A DNA stretch of 64,000 nucleotides from Elusimicrobium sp. An273 (GTDB lineage Bacteria > Elusimicrobiota > Elusimicrobia > Elusimicrobiales > Elusimicrobiaceae). The position numbers and the translations under genes are program-made. The notes beneath the pieces are model-generated. The model searched no databases. It saw only the letters and a list, made by a program, of their open reading frames with translations, and was not told where the DNA came from. Positions 8,452 to 17,364 of the stretch are shown here, piece after piece. Numbering within the stretch: the stretch's first letter is position 1; each line of letters starts with the position of its first letter. The stretch is taken from NCBI RefSeq assembly GCF_002159705.1, contig NZ_NFJD01000001.1, positions 310,001 to 374,000 of the forward strand, given 5' to 3'.

Positions 8452-9552
8452 TTATGCCTCCTTTTGGCCTTCTTCCATAGCGCCTTTAATTAGGATGGGA
8501 CAGATATTTTTAATTAGCTCTTTCAGTTTTTCATTAATCGCACTTCTTTTTTGATATGAAGAAAATATATCAATGATATTTTGTTGAACAGTAATATGAG
8601 GTAATGGAATAGAAATTTCTTGCATATCTTGAAAAGTAAAAATATCCCTAGTAGTACCAAAAGCCATAAAACCTGCATATCGCTGGGTTTCTGAACGATT
8701 CATCCATATTAATAAATACTTTGGTAATAATTTGTTGGAATTCGTTATCTTAAAAACTTGATATGAATTAGAAACAACACAATCAGGACCCTCACGAAGA
8801 GCAATAGGTAATTTTGTATTGTGCGCTTTCATTACTTTATTAAAGGCAAATTGCCCTGTCCTAACAATACTTCCATTTTCAGAATCTTCGGCAATTCTTT
8901 TGGGATCTGTAAAGATATGATCGACTGTAACACCTTGGAACAAGTTAATTAAATTGTTGTCATTTTTTTCATGACATTCTTCAATATATGGGCCTATTTT
9001 TTCACAAGGCATTTTGCGGCGCAAGTCTTCAATATAGGCATCACAAACGAGTTTTAAATCGTCCAAGCCTTGCTCGTAACTTTTTTGGTTAGCCACCATT
9101 GCTTTATAAATATCCACATACTTCTGCTGAATTTCTATGGATGGGAGATCAATCTCAAATTCCCCCAAATTTGCAACCCTAAAATAATTACGAGCAGATC
9201 CAACAGCTTCAAACCAACATTTTCTAGCAAATTCATTACGCTTGACGAACATATTGAGATATTCTGGTAATATGATATCTGGCCGTTTTATAAAAAAAAT
9301 TTCATACAAAGATGAGCAGATGGCTTTGTCAAAAAATATATTTAACGCTATGGAGTTGCGTTCCATTCTAGCAGGATTAAATACAAAATCATTTTTGTAG
9401 AAAACATTATAAACAGAAGTATCAGCACTATCTTGTTTGGGAGAAATAAATCCATCACAAGAAACCCCCCACGCTTGGATATTGGCTTCTCCATCATATT
9501 TTTCGCGGCGTTGTTCAATTAAATTCCCCAATTTATATTTAGTCAAGGCCAT
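8452..9552 (-). CDS. hsdS: Type I restriction-modification specificity subunit
   Basis: 366 residues from the ATG at 9552, which overlaps the end of hsdM by 14 bp; an earlier in-frame start would give 373. Two target-recognition domains are each followed by a helical connector (about residues 150-185 and 340-366). The second domain ends in ISIPLPHITVQQ, the conserved motif at the base of the helix. It sets the bipartite DNA target for both methylation and cleavage. No inverted or partial second hsdS copy is present, so there is no sign of shuffling. Confidence 0.9.
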   Translation of the reverse strand: MALTKYKLGNLIEQRREKYDGEANIQAWGVSCDGFISPKQDSADTSVYNVFYKNDFVFNPARMERNSIALNIFFDKAICSSLYEIFFIKRPDIILPEYLNMFVKRNEFARKCWFEAVGSARNYFRVANLGEFEIDLPSIEIQQKYVDIYKAMVANQKSYEQGLDDLKLVCDAYIEDLRRKMPCEKIGPYIEECHEKNDNNLINLFQGVTVDHIFTDPKRIAEDSENGSIVRTGQFAFNKVMKAHNTKLPIALREGPDCVVSNSYQVFKITNSNKLLPKYLLIWMNRSETQRYAGFMAFGTTRDIFTFQDMQEISIPLPHITVQQNIIDIFSSYQKRSAINEKLKELIKNICPILIKGAMEEGQKEA

Positions 9553-11143
9553 AACCAATACCCTTAAATGCACTTTCTAACAATTGTTGAGACTGTTTTT
9601 CTTGTTTCAAAAGTTCTTTCATTTCGGTCTGGATGCGAGACATTTCCTTGTTATAATCTATATCCAAGTCGTGGTCAATAAACTCTATATATTTGCTGGG
9701 GGTTAGCGCCCAGCCTTTTTGCTCAATTTCCGCAATGGAAACACTTCTGTAAAGTTCAGGCACTGCATAGTGGGCACCATCGGTGCCAGTGCTTTGCCAT
9801 TTGTGGTATATTTCGGAGGCTTTTTCTATTTGTTGTGTAGATAAGCGCACCTTTTTTTTGTTTTCGTTCTTAACGGTGTTTTCCGTCCATTGGCGCAAAT
9901 CCATAAACAAAATTTCGTGTTCACGGTTTCTTAACGTACGCCCGTGATATTCGCCACCCTTTTTATTTTGGTTCAAAATCCAGAGGGTTACGCTAATATC
10001 TGTTGTGATAAAAAGTTCCCGCGGAAGGACCACAATAGCTTCCACTTTGTCATTTTGTATTAATTTCTTGCGTATGGCTAACGTATCACTATCATTCAAG
10101 GCCCCGTTAGCCAGCAAAAAGCCGGCCACGCCGTCCGCAGGCTTTAAATGGGAAAGGATATGCAAGATCCACGCATAGTTTGCGTTACTTTCTGGCGGGA
10201 GGCCATAGTCGGCCCAGCGAGCATCATTTTTTAAATTCTCATTGTACCAACCTTTCAGGTTAAACGGCGGATTAGCCATGATATAGTTAAAATATAAGCC
10301 TTTATGCAAATCGTGCGTAAAGGAAGAGTCGTTCGTTTCCCCCAGGTTATGGCTTAGGCCGCGCAGAGCCAAGTTCATCTTGGCAAGGCGATAGGTGGCG
10401 GCATCTTTTTCTTGCCCGTAGATGTTGATATGGCTAATATCCCCTTGCCGGGCTTTGACTAATTCCGCACTTTGTATAAACATACCGCCGGAGCCACAAG
10501 CCGGGTCATACAAGGTTCCTTCATAAGGCTCTATCATAGAGGCTATTAGCTGCACCACATCGTGCGGGGTGTAAAATTCTCCCTCCTCTTTGGTAGCATT
10601 AACAGCAAATTCTTTAAGGAAATACTCGTAAACCCGCCCAATAAGGTCTTTTTCTTCCCCAAAGGCTTTATGGCTGATTTTATTTACCTCATCAACCAGT
10701 TTTTTAATATCGTTGGGGGCTAGGCCTCTAGTAGTAAAAGTTCCTTCTATAAAACACCCTTTTAGCTGGGCAGAAGTAGTGGCTATACTGTGCAGAGCGG
10801 TATCTAACGCCACATTTAAGGCTGGGGCACTGGTATTAATGATGGTGGACCAGCGGGCCTCTTTAGGCAGATTATAGGTTCCGTCCGTAAATGTGGCATC
10901 ATCAAAAAAGGCGGCTCTAATATTCTCATCATCGGGGTTTAGGCCTTGCTCTATTAATGTTTTGCGCAGTTTTTCAATGCCATCTTCGTATTTTTCGCCA
11001 ATAAAGCGCAAAAACACTAAGGTAAGCATCATGTCCCTTTTTTCAAAAAAAGAACCTGAATTGCGAGCCCCGCGCAAAATATTACGGCAATTAAAGAGAA
11101 TATTATCTAAATTGATTGGTTTTTCCACCTTTTTCTTGGCCAT
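9539..11143 (-). CDS. hsdM: Type I restriction-modification DNA methyltransferase (M subunit)
   Basis: 534 residues from the ATG at 11,143, chosen for GGGAG 8 bp upstream. An N-terminal helical HsdM domain is followed by the N6-adenine methylase fold with motif I DPACGSGG (213-220) and the catalytic NPPF (291-294). EFYTPHDVV (189-197) is the usual lead-in. It methylates adenine in the HsdS target and protects host DNA. It is first in the M-S-R-DUF262 gene run and overlaps hsdS. Confidence 0.95.
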   Translation of the reverse strand: MAKKKVEKPINLDNILFNCRNILRGARNSGSFFEKRDMMLTLVFLRFIGEKYEDGIEKLRKTLIEQGLNPDDENIRAAFFDDATFTDGTYNLPKEARWSTIINTSAPALNVALDTALHSIATTSAQLKGCFIEGTFTTRGLAPNDIKKLVDEVNKISHKAFGEEKDLIGRVYEYFLKEFAVNATKEEGEFYTPHDVVQLIASMIEPYEGTLYDPACGSGGMFIQSAELVKARQGDISHINIYGQEKDAATYRLAKMNLALRGLSHNLGETNDSSFTHDLHKGLYFNYIMANPPFNLKGWYNENLKNDARWADYGLPPESNANYAWILHILSHLKPADGVAGFLLANGALNDSDTLAIRKKLIQNDKVEAIVVLPRELFITTDISVTLWILNQNKKGGEYHGRTLRNREHEILFMDLRQWTENTVKNENKKKVRLSTQQIEKASEIYHKWQSTGTDGAHYAVPELYRSVSIAEIEQKGWALTPSKYIEFIDHDLDIDYNKEMSRIQTEMKELLKQEKQSQQLLESAFKGIGYGLD

Positions 11144-11391
11144 TCTATTATCTCCCAACAGATAAGTACGATTTCTATAGGTATATTCTAACAATTTAAA
11201 GCATTTTTTAAGTAAAAATATCGGCATTTCCCTATTGTGAATTGCTATCTAGAGCCAGCATACCGAGTATTTCCAGGAAAATACTTATTATTAATTAGAA
11301 TTTTTCTTTATTTCAATTTACAGATTCTTTCTTATCCAAAAGAGGGAGGATGCCCCTACTCCCTGGGGCAAGAAAAAGGAAAAAAGCTATG

Positions 11392-13017
11392 TTATTTATT
11401 TTTAGAGGAAGAGTCTTTGCCAAGAGAAAAGTCTAATCCTTCAGGTACAAAATACGGAAGTCCGTGTATAGGAAGCCTTAAATGTTTATCTTTTTCTGTT
11501 TCTTTCCGAGATTCTTCATTAATAGCGAAAATTAAATACATGATGGCATTCCGGCACTTTTTTAATAAATATAAAGTTTTATCTATTAAATCTTGAAGCG
11601 TAATGATTCTTTCTTTTAGATTACTCTCTCCCGTTTCAATTACTTCCAACCCATTATGCTCCAAATTATGGCGCATAGCAGTAATATCTCTCATCTCTTC
11701 ATCAAGAGAATCTTTCCACTCCTCTGTTTTGGAAGAAAAATCATTAGCAATACTAAAAAGAGCCCGTAAGGCAAGATTGTGCCGATTAAAATTTTGCGTC
11801 TTTGGTTCTGAAGAAAAGAAAGGTTTTAAAGGTTGCTTAAAATTCTCATTCTGATACCAAAAGCTCCTAAAATATACTTTGTTTGTATGTTCTATGGCAT
11901 ACATATCAGTTAAGATTACAGCAATTTTATCAAACAAAGAATATGCGGATCTGAAAGCCCATTTGATTTTTTCTAGATTAAAGGAATATATTCTTCCTGG
12001 TAACAGGGGATGAGCTTCCAGGAAAGTTAAATGGTCACTATAATGCTCTCTTGGGGCTGAGAAGCCTTCAAAACACAATGTTCTTGCTGCAATGAATTCT
12101 TGCTTGAGCTGATTAATCCACAATGGCAAGTATTTTCTTTTGCTACTGTCATCAAAAATAAATGAAGGGGCCATTAAGCAATCTTCCACCACACATAATT
12201 TGATGGGTTCAGAGCAAAGATCATTTAAGGGATTCAGAAACAATCTATTTTCTGCCGCCCATTTTCTATATTTCAATTCTTCTGGTTCAATAGAAAATTT
12301 TTCTTCAATATTTTTGAATTGCACTGGCTGTGGCACCTGCAAAAAGCGAGAATATCTTTCCTTTGCTTGTTTGATAGGGACCGTTTCTTCGCGGAGATCT
12401 TTTTCTCCAATCCGAAAGGCTTCTTGCAACCAAAAAGCAGCCTCACGCATAAAAATTTGTGCTGTATCTTCGTTACAGACATAGTTCCCATAGGATATCA
12501 AAGAAATCCCTTTATTTAAGAGAGCTACACCTTTATCTTCCTGGAAATATAATGCCCTATCGTATAATTCTCCAGCCTCTATAAATAGTCCGGCGAAATC
12601 AGTAGCATTCGCTAAATTGGTATATCTTCTTGCCAGTTCTGCTTTTGGGATTTTATGACTTACTATTAGCGAATAACGAATAGAATTACGCATCGCCAAT
12701 AAAATTTGTCCTTCAATAGCGGTGCGCCAGTTCCAACTGTTCTTTTCTTTAAGCCCACGCAATCCGTTACTCTTAAAGTAATATAAAGTGGATAATTCTA
12801 ACGGATCTGTACTTAAATTGATAGCCTCTTGACATTCATCAATAGCCTGATGTAGGACTTCTAAATTTTTTGTATATTCAGCTGCATCAATCTTTTTTGC
12901 TAAATGATAATATTTAGCGTTTATAGTTAAATAATCTGCATATCGTTCTTTGTCTTTAGGAGATAAATATCTTTTCATACAATGGCTTATAAAAAGGCGT
13001 TGATCTATTAATATCAT
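11392..13017 (-). CDS. LA2681-family HEPN-domain protein (putative RNase)
   Basis: 541 residues; the start is uncertain because neither ATG (13,017 or 12,978) has a clear ribosome site. The N-terminal half is a TPR-like array of helical pairs (about 30-220). FLNPLNDL (260-267) is the hallmark of the LA2681 HEPN family. The HEPN motif R-x4-H is present as RHNLEH (449-454). HEPN proteins of this kind are ribonucleases found in defence and toxin loci. It lies directly upstream of hsdM on the same strand, separated by 248 bp. It may be a back-up abortive factor for the restriction system; this link is positional only. Confidence 0.75.
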   Translation of the reverse strand: MILIDQRLFISHCMKRYLSPKDKERYADYLTINAKYYHLAKKIDAAEYTKNLEVLHQAIDECQEAINLSTDPLELSTLYYFKSNGLRGLKEKNSWNWRTAIEGQILLAMRNSIRYSLIVSHKIPKAELARRYTNLANATDFAGLFIEAGELYDRALYFQEDKGVALLNKGISLISYGNYVCNEDTAQIFMREAAFWLQEAFRIGEKDLREETVPIKQAKERYSRFLQVPQPVQFKNIEEKFSIEPEELKYRKWAAENRLFLNPLNDLCSEPIKLCVVEDCLMAPSFIFDDSSKRKYLPLWINQLKQEFIAARTLCFEGFSAPREHYSDHLTFLEAHPLLPGRIYSFNLEKIKWAFRSAYSLFDKIAVILTDMYAIEHTNKVYFRSFWYQNENFKQPLKPFFSSEPKTQNFNRHNLALRALFSIANDFSSKTEEWKDSLDEEMRDITAMRHNLEHNGLEVIETGESNLKERIITLQDLIDKTLYLLKKCRNAIMYLIFAINEESRKETEKDKHLRLPIHGLPYFVPEGLDFSLGKDSSSKNK

Positions 13018-13164
13018 AATATCACATATAGGTCTTTTTAAATAGTGACGTATGTTTTCCTTATTTACTATTACTTTGAACCCTGGAAGGATATACTAAT
13101 CATAAGATTAATTCCTTCCCTACATCTCTAAATTGTCTTCTTATATCTTTCTAAACCCTGTTTA

Positions 13165-13209
13165 AAGATTACCCTGTAATCTTGCCAAGTCTACTTTGTA
13201 CCCTTGGCA
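13165..13209. promoter_or_regulatory. Paired inverted repeats between HEPN and HTH genes
   Basis: AAGATTAC-cct-GTAATCTT (13,165-13,183) is followed by TGCCAAG ... CTTGGCA (arms about 13,183-13,209). They lie upstream of the HEPN gene and downstream of the HTH gene, and could be operators or a transcript-end hairpin. No T-run accompanies them, which favours protein binding. Confidence 0.35.
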
Positions 13210-13298
13210 TTATACTCCTATATCTTCTTTACTTATGTCTATTATTTATCTATATCTATTAACCTTACTTATTCTTACATAATATACACCCCTCTTTA

Positions 13299-13484
13299 TC
13301 ATCCCTGTCCCCCTGTGCTTATTAATTGCTCAATCTGATAAATTTGTAACTTTTGGGGGCGCGTATGCCCGTTAAGCCATTTGTTGATTGATACATAAGA
13401 AACCCCCAATAATTTGGCCAGTTCTGCCTGTGTAAGTCTGTTTTTAAGTCTATAGTCTTCCAACTGTTTAATTAAGTTATCCAT
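13299..13484 (-). CDS. Small Xre/Cro-type HTH regulator (copy 2)
   Basis: 61 residues from the ATG at 13,484, which has AAAGGAG 7 bp upstream; the frame extends to 13,520 but without a ribosome site. The HTH is TQAELAKLLGVS-x-VSINKWLNGHTRPQ. It is a close paralogue of the protein at 2002-2196 and occupies the same place after a Rep-like gene. Here no recombinase follows. It probably controls its own module through the palindromes upstream of Rep (inference). Confidence 0.75.
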   Translation of the reverse strand: MDNLIKQLEDYRLKNRLTQAELAKLLGVSYVSINKWLNGHTRPQKLQIYQIEQLISTGGQG

Positions 13485-13509
13485 TTTATTACTCCTTTGT
13501 ATTCCCCAG

Positions 13510-14586
13510 TTAGTAATCAATTATTTCTTTGGTCCTCATATCCACCCGAATAGGCTTAAAATCATTGATCGTCCGTTTGATTTTTCTAATTGTCTGGTCC
13601 CGCCTAGGCTTAAAATATGCGGCTAATTTCTCTTGTTTATTCTTTGCGGCGCTGTACTGCATATATTGCTTTTTCCCTCCAGCGTATCTCTCTTCAATAG
13701 GGTTAAACAGTTCCTTAACGGTATTGGCTCCCAACTTTTTTTCTAGATTTTCCAATCCTTTGTATATGAGAACATTGCTAATGGAGACTCCGGCTCTTCT
13801 GGCTTCTTTTATCTGCCTTAGTTCTGTTTCTTTGGAACACCCAGCAGGGGGTAAATTGTTTAGCACCTCATTAGAGAAGCTTACCAGCAACTCCCTGGCT
13901 AATTTACTATCCCACACATTCCGTAATGTAAACGTTCCACTACATTGCTTAAACTTGGATAAATTTGCCTTTACGGAAGGGCTATTATAAAAAGTGACTT
14001 CATATCTAAGCACTTGCTTCCCTTGAGCTAGCAACTTGCAATAGATTTCTTTGTTTTCCTTGTTGTATAGACTCTTTCCCACTATTTCCTTGGTTGTTTT
14101 GTCATAAAAAGCGATGTCTCTGTTGTCCAGGCTTATACCCACTTTATACCCGTCTCTTCTATCTTTTCTATAGTGATGAAATTCAAGCGCATTATATCCT
14201 TTAGTTAAACCCTTCCCAAACCGCTTGAACAAGGCGGTCATAGAAGTAGTTATAGGCAAAATAATGTTTTTCCCATACTCCAAATAATAAATCTGTGCGT
14301 TATATATTGCTTCTTTGGGCACATCTACGCCGTTTCTAGTACATTCGCATTGAATAGCTGTCACTAACTCATCCAAGTCCGAATCCGTGGCTTCCGCCAG
14401 GTTATTGCCAAATAAACATCTTGGTGCGGCTACATCAAATACAACCTGTTGTTTTTTGCTGTGATAAGACACCACAGGTTTATTATGGGGATTCTTAATT
14501 CTCTGGGCTTTCAAGGCCTCTATCGCCCCAGGCCACAATTCTTTTACATTTTTTGGTTCAATACCACCTTTTATTCGATCTATCAT
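13510..14586 (-). CDS. Replication-initiator-like protein (phage/plasmid Rep)
   Basis: 358 residues. The central region (FHHYRKDRRDGYKVGI ... IAFYDKTTKEI ... LRYEVTFYN) recalls phage and plasmid rolling-circle initiators of the phage CRI type, in which the HYR-like and LR-E-V strands build the core. The C-terminus is Lys/Arg-rich. I cannot point to certain catalytic Tyr/His residues, so the family call is tentative. It is preceded by three palindromic repeats (14,654-14,895) and followed at once by an HTH gene. That is the layout of a self-regulated replication module. GAGGAG is present but about 12 bp from the ATG. Confidence 0.45.
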   Translation of the reverse strand: MIDRIKGGIEPKNVKELWPGAIEALKAQRIKNPHNKPVVSYHSKKQQVVFDVAAPRCLFGNNLAEATDSDLDELVTAIQCECTRNGVDVPKEAIYNAQIYYLEYGKNIILPITTSMTALFKRFGKGLTKGYNALEFHHYRKDRRDGYKVGISLDNRDIAFYDKTTKEIVGKSLYNKENKEIYCKLLAQGKQVLRYEVTFYNSPSVKANLSKFKQCSGTFTLRNVWDSKLARELLVSFSNEVLNNLPPAGCSKETELRQIKEARRAGVSISNVLIYKGLENLEKKLGANTVKELFNPIEERYAGGKKQYMQYSAAKNKQEKLAAYFKPRRDQTIRKIKRTINDFKPIRVDMRTKEIIDY

Positions 14587-14653
14587 ACTTTGTCGAATCT
14601 CCTCAGTCCAAATCCAAGATTTTTCAATCTGGGAACTCTTTCGGGTTCAACAA

Positions 14654-14895
14654 ATGTATAAGTGTATACCTTTTTTAATCCCTCTTAATAAAAGTTATGG
14701 GCTTTTTGTGTAGCCTTATAAACTGCCATTAGAACCTATAAATCCCGTTATAATTTCTTATCCTCCCTTGCTACTTAATGTATAAGTGTATACCATTTAC
14801 AATTCCTATTTACAGCAGAGTGCTTCCCGCCTGTATATTCGGGGCCTTTTAGGCAAAAATCTTCCTCCCTTCTATATAATGGGTAAGTGTATACC
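14654..14895 (-). promoter_or_regulatory. Three operator/iteron-like palindromes upstream of Rep
   Basis: ATGTATAAGTGTATACC occurs at 14,654-14,670 and 14,778-14,794, and ATGGGTAAGTGTATACC at 14,879-14,895. The core GTATA-AGTG-TATAC is a perfect inverted repeat in the first two. Intervals are 124 and 101 bp. A fourth, weaker copy is at 2700-2717. They fit operators for the small HTH proteins, or iterons of a replication origin. Confidence 0.55.
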
Positions 14896-15303
14896 ATGCT
14901 CAATTGCTGTTTAGAAATATAAAACCTGGTAAATTACTGAAGAGTGCACGCTATGTTTTACGAGAAACTATTTGCTGGCTTTTATATTCAGCATCTTATT
15001 ATGAGAAATATAATTTAGAGATGATAGGGACAAAAGACCTATTTGGCGGGGAGTAATGGAATTCTCTTGGGAAAACTAAGAAGTGACTCTCAGCTTGCAG
15101 TATCAATATAGTGGGTACCTGAGATTAGAAACCTCAAGCCCCCTAAATATCCATAAACCCTAAACAGAATAAAAGTACCATTTTAAAGTCAAAACTCTAG
15201 AGTTTCAATTTCTCGGCTATTTGAAGGGTTTATATTTTCGTCAGGAAAGTGAGCTTGTCCCTTCTATTAAAGTCCAAGTACTAGACTTGATGGTTCCGAG
15301 CGA
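14896..15303. other. AT-rich intergenic region without a supported gene
   Basis: No ORF of credible quality. It holds a perfect 14-bp palindrome AAACTCTAGAGTTT (15,192-15,205). It also holds a short segment (15,224-15,249) resembling one at 22,009-22,032 on the far side of the chaperone operon. Confidence 0.4.
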
Positions 15304-15609
15304 TTAGATAAATCCATCTGCGAAGTTTGTTCTTCTGTTAATGAGCGGAAATCCACATTTGCGAATTAAATTTCTGATTTCCTTTACTTTGGCAATTTGG
15401 TCTTCTCGGTCTTGAACATATTCCTACACAGCATGATTTCGCTCAATGACATTGCATATGCAGTCCACTTACCATTTTGGGTTCAAGCCCCTTTTAGTAA
15501 AGCGGTCGGAGTTTAGCTTACTTTCAATTTTCTGGTCATCGTATTTATATCTACTTTTTACATATTTTGACACAATAAAAAAATAGTTCGCAAATTGCGC
15601 CTTACATAA
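15304..15609 (-). pseudogene. Nonsense-interrupted ORF downstream of the chaperone operon
   Basis: One reading frame on this strand runs from about 15,609 to a stop at 15,304, broken only by TAA (15,469-15,471) and TAG (15,424-15,426). The pieces look protein-like: SKYVKSRYKYDDQKIESKL, then CNVIERNHAV, then EYVQDREDQIAKVKEIRNL and a basic end. A GTG at 15,573 could have been the start. I do not recognise the family. An AT-rich region may open such a frame by chance, so confidence is limited. Confidence 0.35.
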
Positions 15610-15615
15610 TTACAA

Positions 15616-17364
15616 TTAACAACATCCACTCATCCAGACAAGAAGGAAAATTACACCTACAATAGTAAATATCCAAGTAAAAATATATCCCAAACTATCT
15701 AAATTCTTTTCCGGCCCGAAATCAAACTGAGGACTTTGCTTCGCTCTTTCCTTTGTCATACCAAATGCTCGACTAAGTTTGGCTGCCCCCTTTTTAAAAG
15801 CCTCATGAATCATATTATCGATGATATGAGTATTGTCATCTTCTTGATATGAGAATGATACTTGCCAGGCTTTGTCATTTTTATTAGCAATCACGAAGAA
15901 ACCATTTTGCGAAAATATTACCACTTCATTCCAAGAGAAAAATTGTTTTTCTGTTGGAGTATAAAAATGGGTTTTTGCTAATAAGACTTTATCATCATAA
16001 ATCACACCATACAGATTACCTCCCAAAGCCAGTTTAGATATCATCGCCAGAAAAATTCTCCACCCAACAGCCCGATATAAACAATTTACAAATTTGTTCC
16101 AGTTCCCATTCTTATAATCCAACCATGTAATGGTTTCAAATCCATTCTTTTCTGTTCCAAAATGGACAAGCGTATCCGTCCCTGTATAAATTCCATTCGT
16201 ATATTTTTTCGTCACACCATAACGGATACTACTAATCTCTTCTAATTTATAATGCCGTGATTTACTAACCGTAATTCCAGTGGGAGAAATATCTAATTTA
16301 TGTCCCCACCCCCATTGAGAAACAGAACAAGAGATTCCCTTTTCCCATTCTTTTTGGTCTTCTTGTATTTCTTTTAAATCTTGCAAATCGGCAGAAACTC
16401 TCTCCTCTACAGAGGGGATCTCTATAAATAGTTCTTGAACCTTCTTCATTAATTTTTCGGAAAGTTCTTCTTTTTTTGCTTTATTTAACAAATCTATTGC
16501 AAGACCACGAGCCACATAAGCAATATCTTTACTTCCTTGGTGTTCCAAGCCACGCTGTTTCATACTTAATTGTATAGGGCGTGCCATCTCATCAAAAACG
16601 GATAATTCTCTGATAAACTCTTCTACGGCTTCGTCTACAGATGAAGATGTTAGATTACCAGATAACTTCTTGTTAATTGCGCTAGCAATTTTCTGTATTT
16701 TATCACTCTGATCTAGAACATAAGGCTGCACCTTGATGGCATAACTCTTATCAATCAAAGCATCAACCAATGTAAGTCTCTTCTCTTGTTTGAGGCATCT
16801 TTCCATAAGTAATAGCATGCTACTCGTTAAATCTTTTATAGATAATTTATCGAGCAGATATTGTATTTGCTCTATACAATAATTTTTATGGACTTCAAGG
16901 GCATGTCCGACAATTGAAGACGATGAAATGGCAGGTATTTTGGCGACATCTCTTTCTTCATTCAAAATAGTCGTCAAATTATCCACATTTATATCTTCAT
17001 ATTTAGTCGAAACAGCAATCATCAACTCAACAACTAGTTTGGGTTGTAAGTTATCCCAATAATTCACCATAGAAACCAGAACATTTAGGGCTGGTAGCGG
17101 CGGCAATGTCCCAATAAAGTTCAAATCAGTATTTTTATTTGCCAAGAATTGCATAACTTCTTGACATTTATTTTTACTAAGCCCAGGGAGCCACGCAATT
17201 TCTGCATTAATGCGTTTACTAGGTGTGGTCAACATTAATTTAGCATCCGAAACAAACCCTGAATCTAGCGACAAAATCTTCTCTTTGGCAATCTCCAAGA
17301 TCTGTTTGCGGTTATCTCGTGTGCTTACCCCAAACACATTAAAAGGGTTTTCAAATAAGTTCAT
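15616..17364 (-). CDS. Membrane-anchored J-domain-like protein of the Hsp70/AAA operon
   Basis: 582 residues. The N-terminus NPFNVFGVSTRD followed by paired helices (residues 6-60, ending KRINAEIAWLPG) resembles a J-domain start, but the HPD tripeptide that stimulates Hsp70 is absent. A long helical middle (90-345) leads to two beta-rich segments (about 345-415 and 445-510) that look like PH-type modules. A single transmembrane helix (about 557-578) ends the protein. The start overlaps the AAA stop codon (ATGA), so translation is coupled. It is the last gene of the operon. I infer it tethers the chaperone pair to the membrane or a substrate; the fold assignments are by pattern only. Confidence 0.6.
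   Translation of the reverse strand: MNLFENPFNVFGVSTRDNRKQILEIAKEKILSLDSGFVSDAKLMLTTPSKRINAEIAWLPGLSKNKCQEVMQFLANKNTDLNFIGTLPPLPALNVLVSMVNYWDNLQPKLVVELMIAVSTKYEDINVDNLTTILNEERDVAKIPAISSSSIVGHALEVHKNYCIEQIQYLLDKLSIKDLTSSMLLLMERCLKQEKRLTLVDALIDKSYAIKVQPYVLDQSDKIQKIASAINKKLSGNLTSSSVDEAVEEFIRELSVFDEMARPIQLSMKQRGLEHQGSKDIAYVARGLAIDLLNKAKKEELSEKLMKKVQELFIEIPSVEERVSADLQDLKEIQEDQKEWEKGISCSVSQWGWGHKLDISPTGITVSKSRHYKLEEISSIRYGVTKKYTNGIYTGTDTLVHFGTEKNGFETITWLDYKNGNWNKFVNCLYRAVGWRIFLAMISKLALGGNLYGVIYDDKVLLAKTHFYTPTEKQFFSWNEVVIFSQNGFFVIANKNDKAWQVSFSYQEDDNTHIIDNMIHEAFKKGAAKLSRAFGMTKERAKQSPQFDFGPEKNLDSLGYIFTWIFTIVGVIFLLVWMSGCC

Noticed and set aside
8452-9552. Phase-variable hsdS
   Set aside because: No inverted partial hsdS, no long homopolymer or short tandem repeat in the gene, and the recombinase is far away.
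14654-14895. Possible CRISPR array
   Set aside because: Only three short copies with unequal 84-107 bp gaps, each palindromic, and no cas genes nearby.
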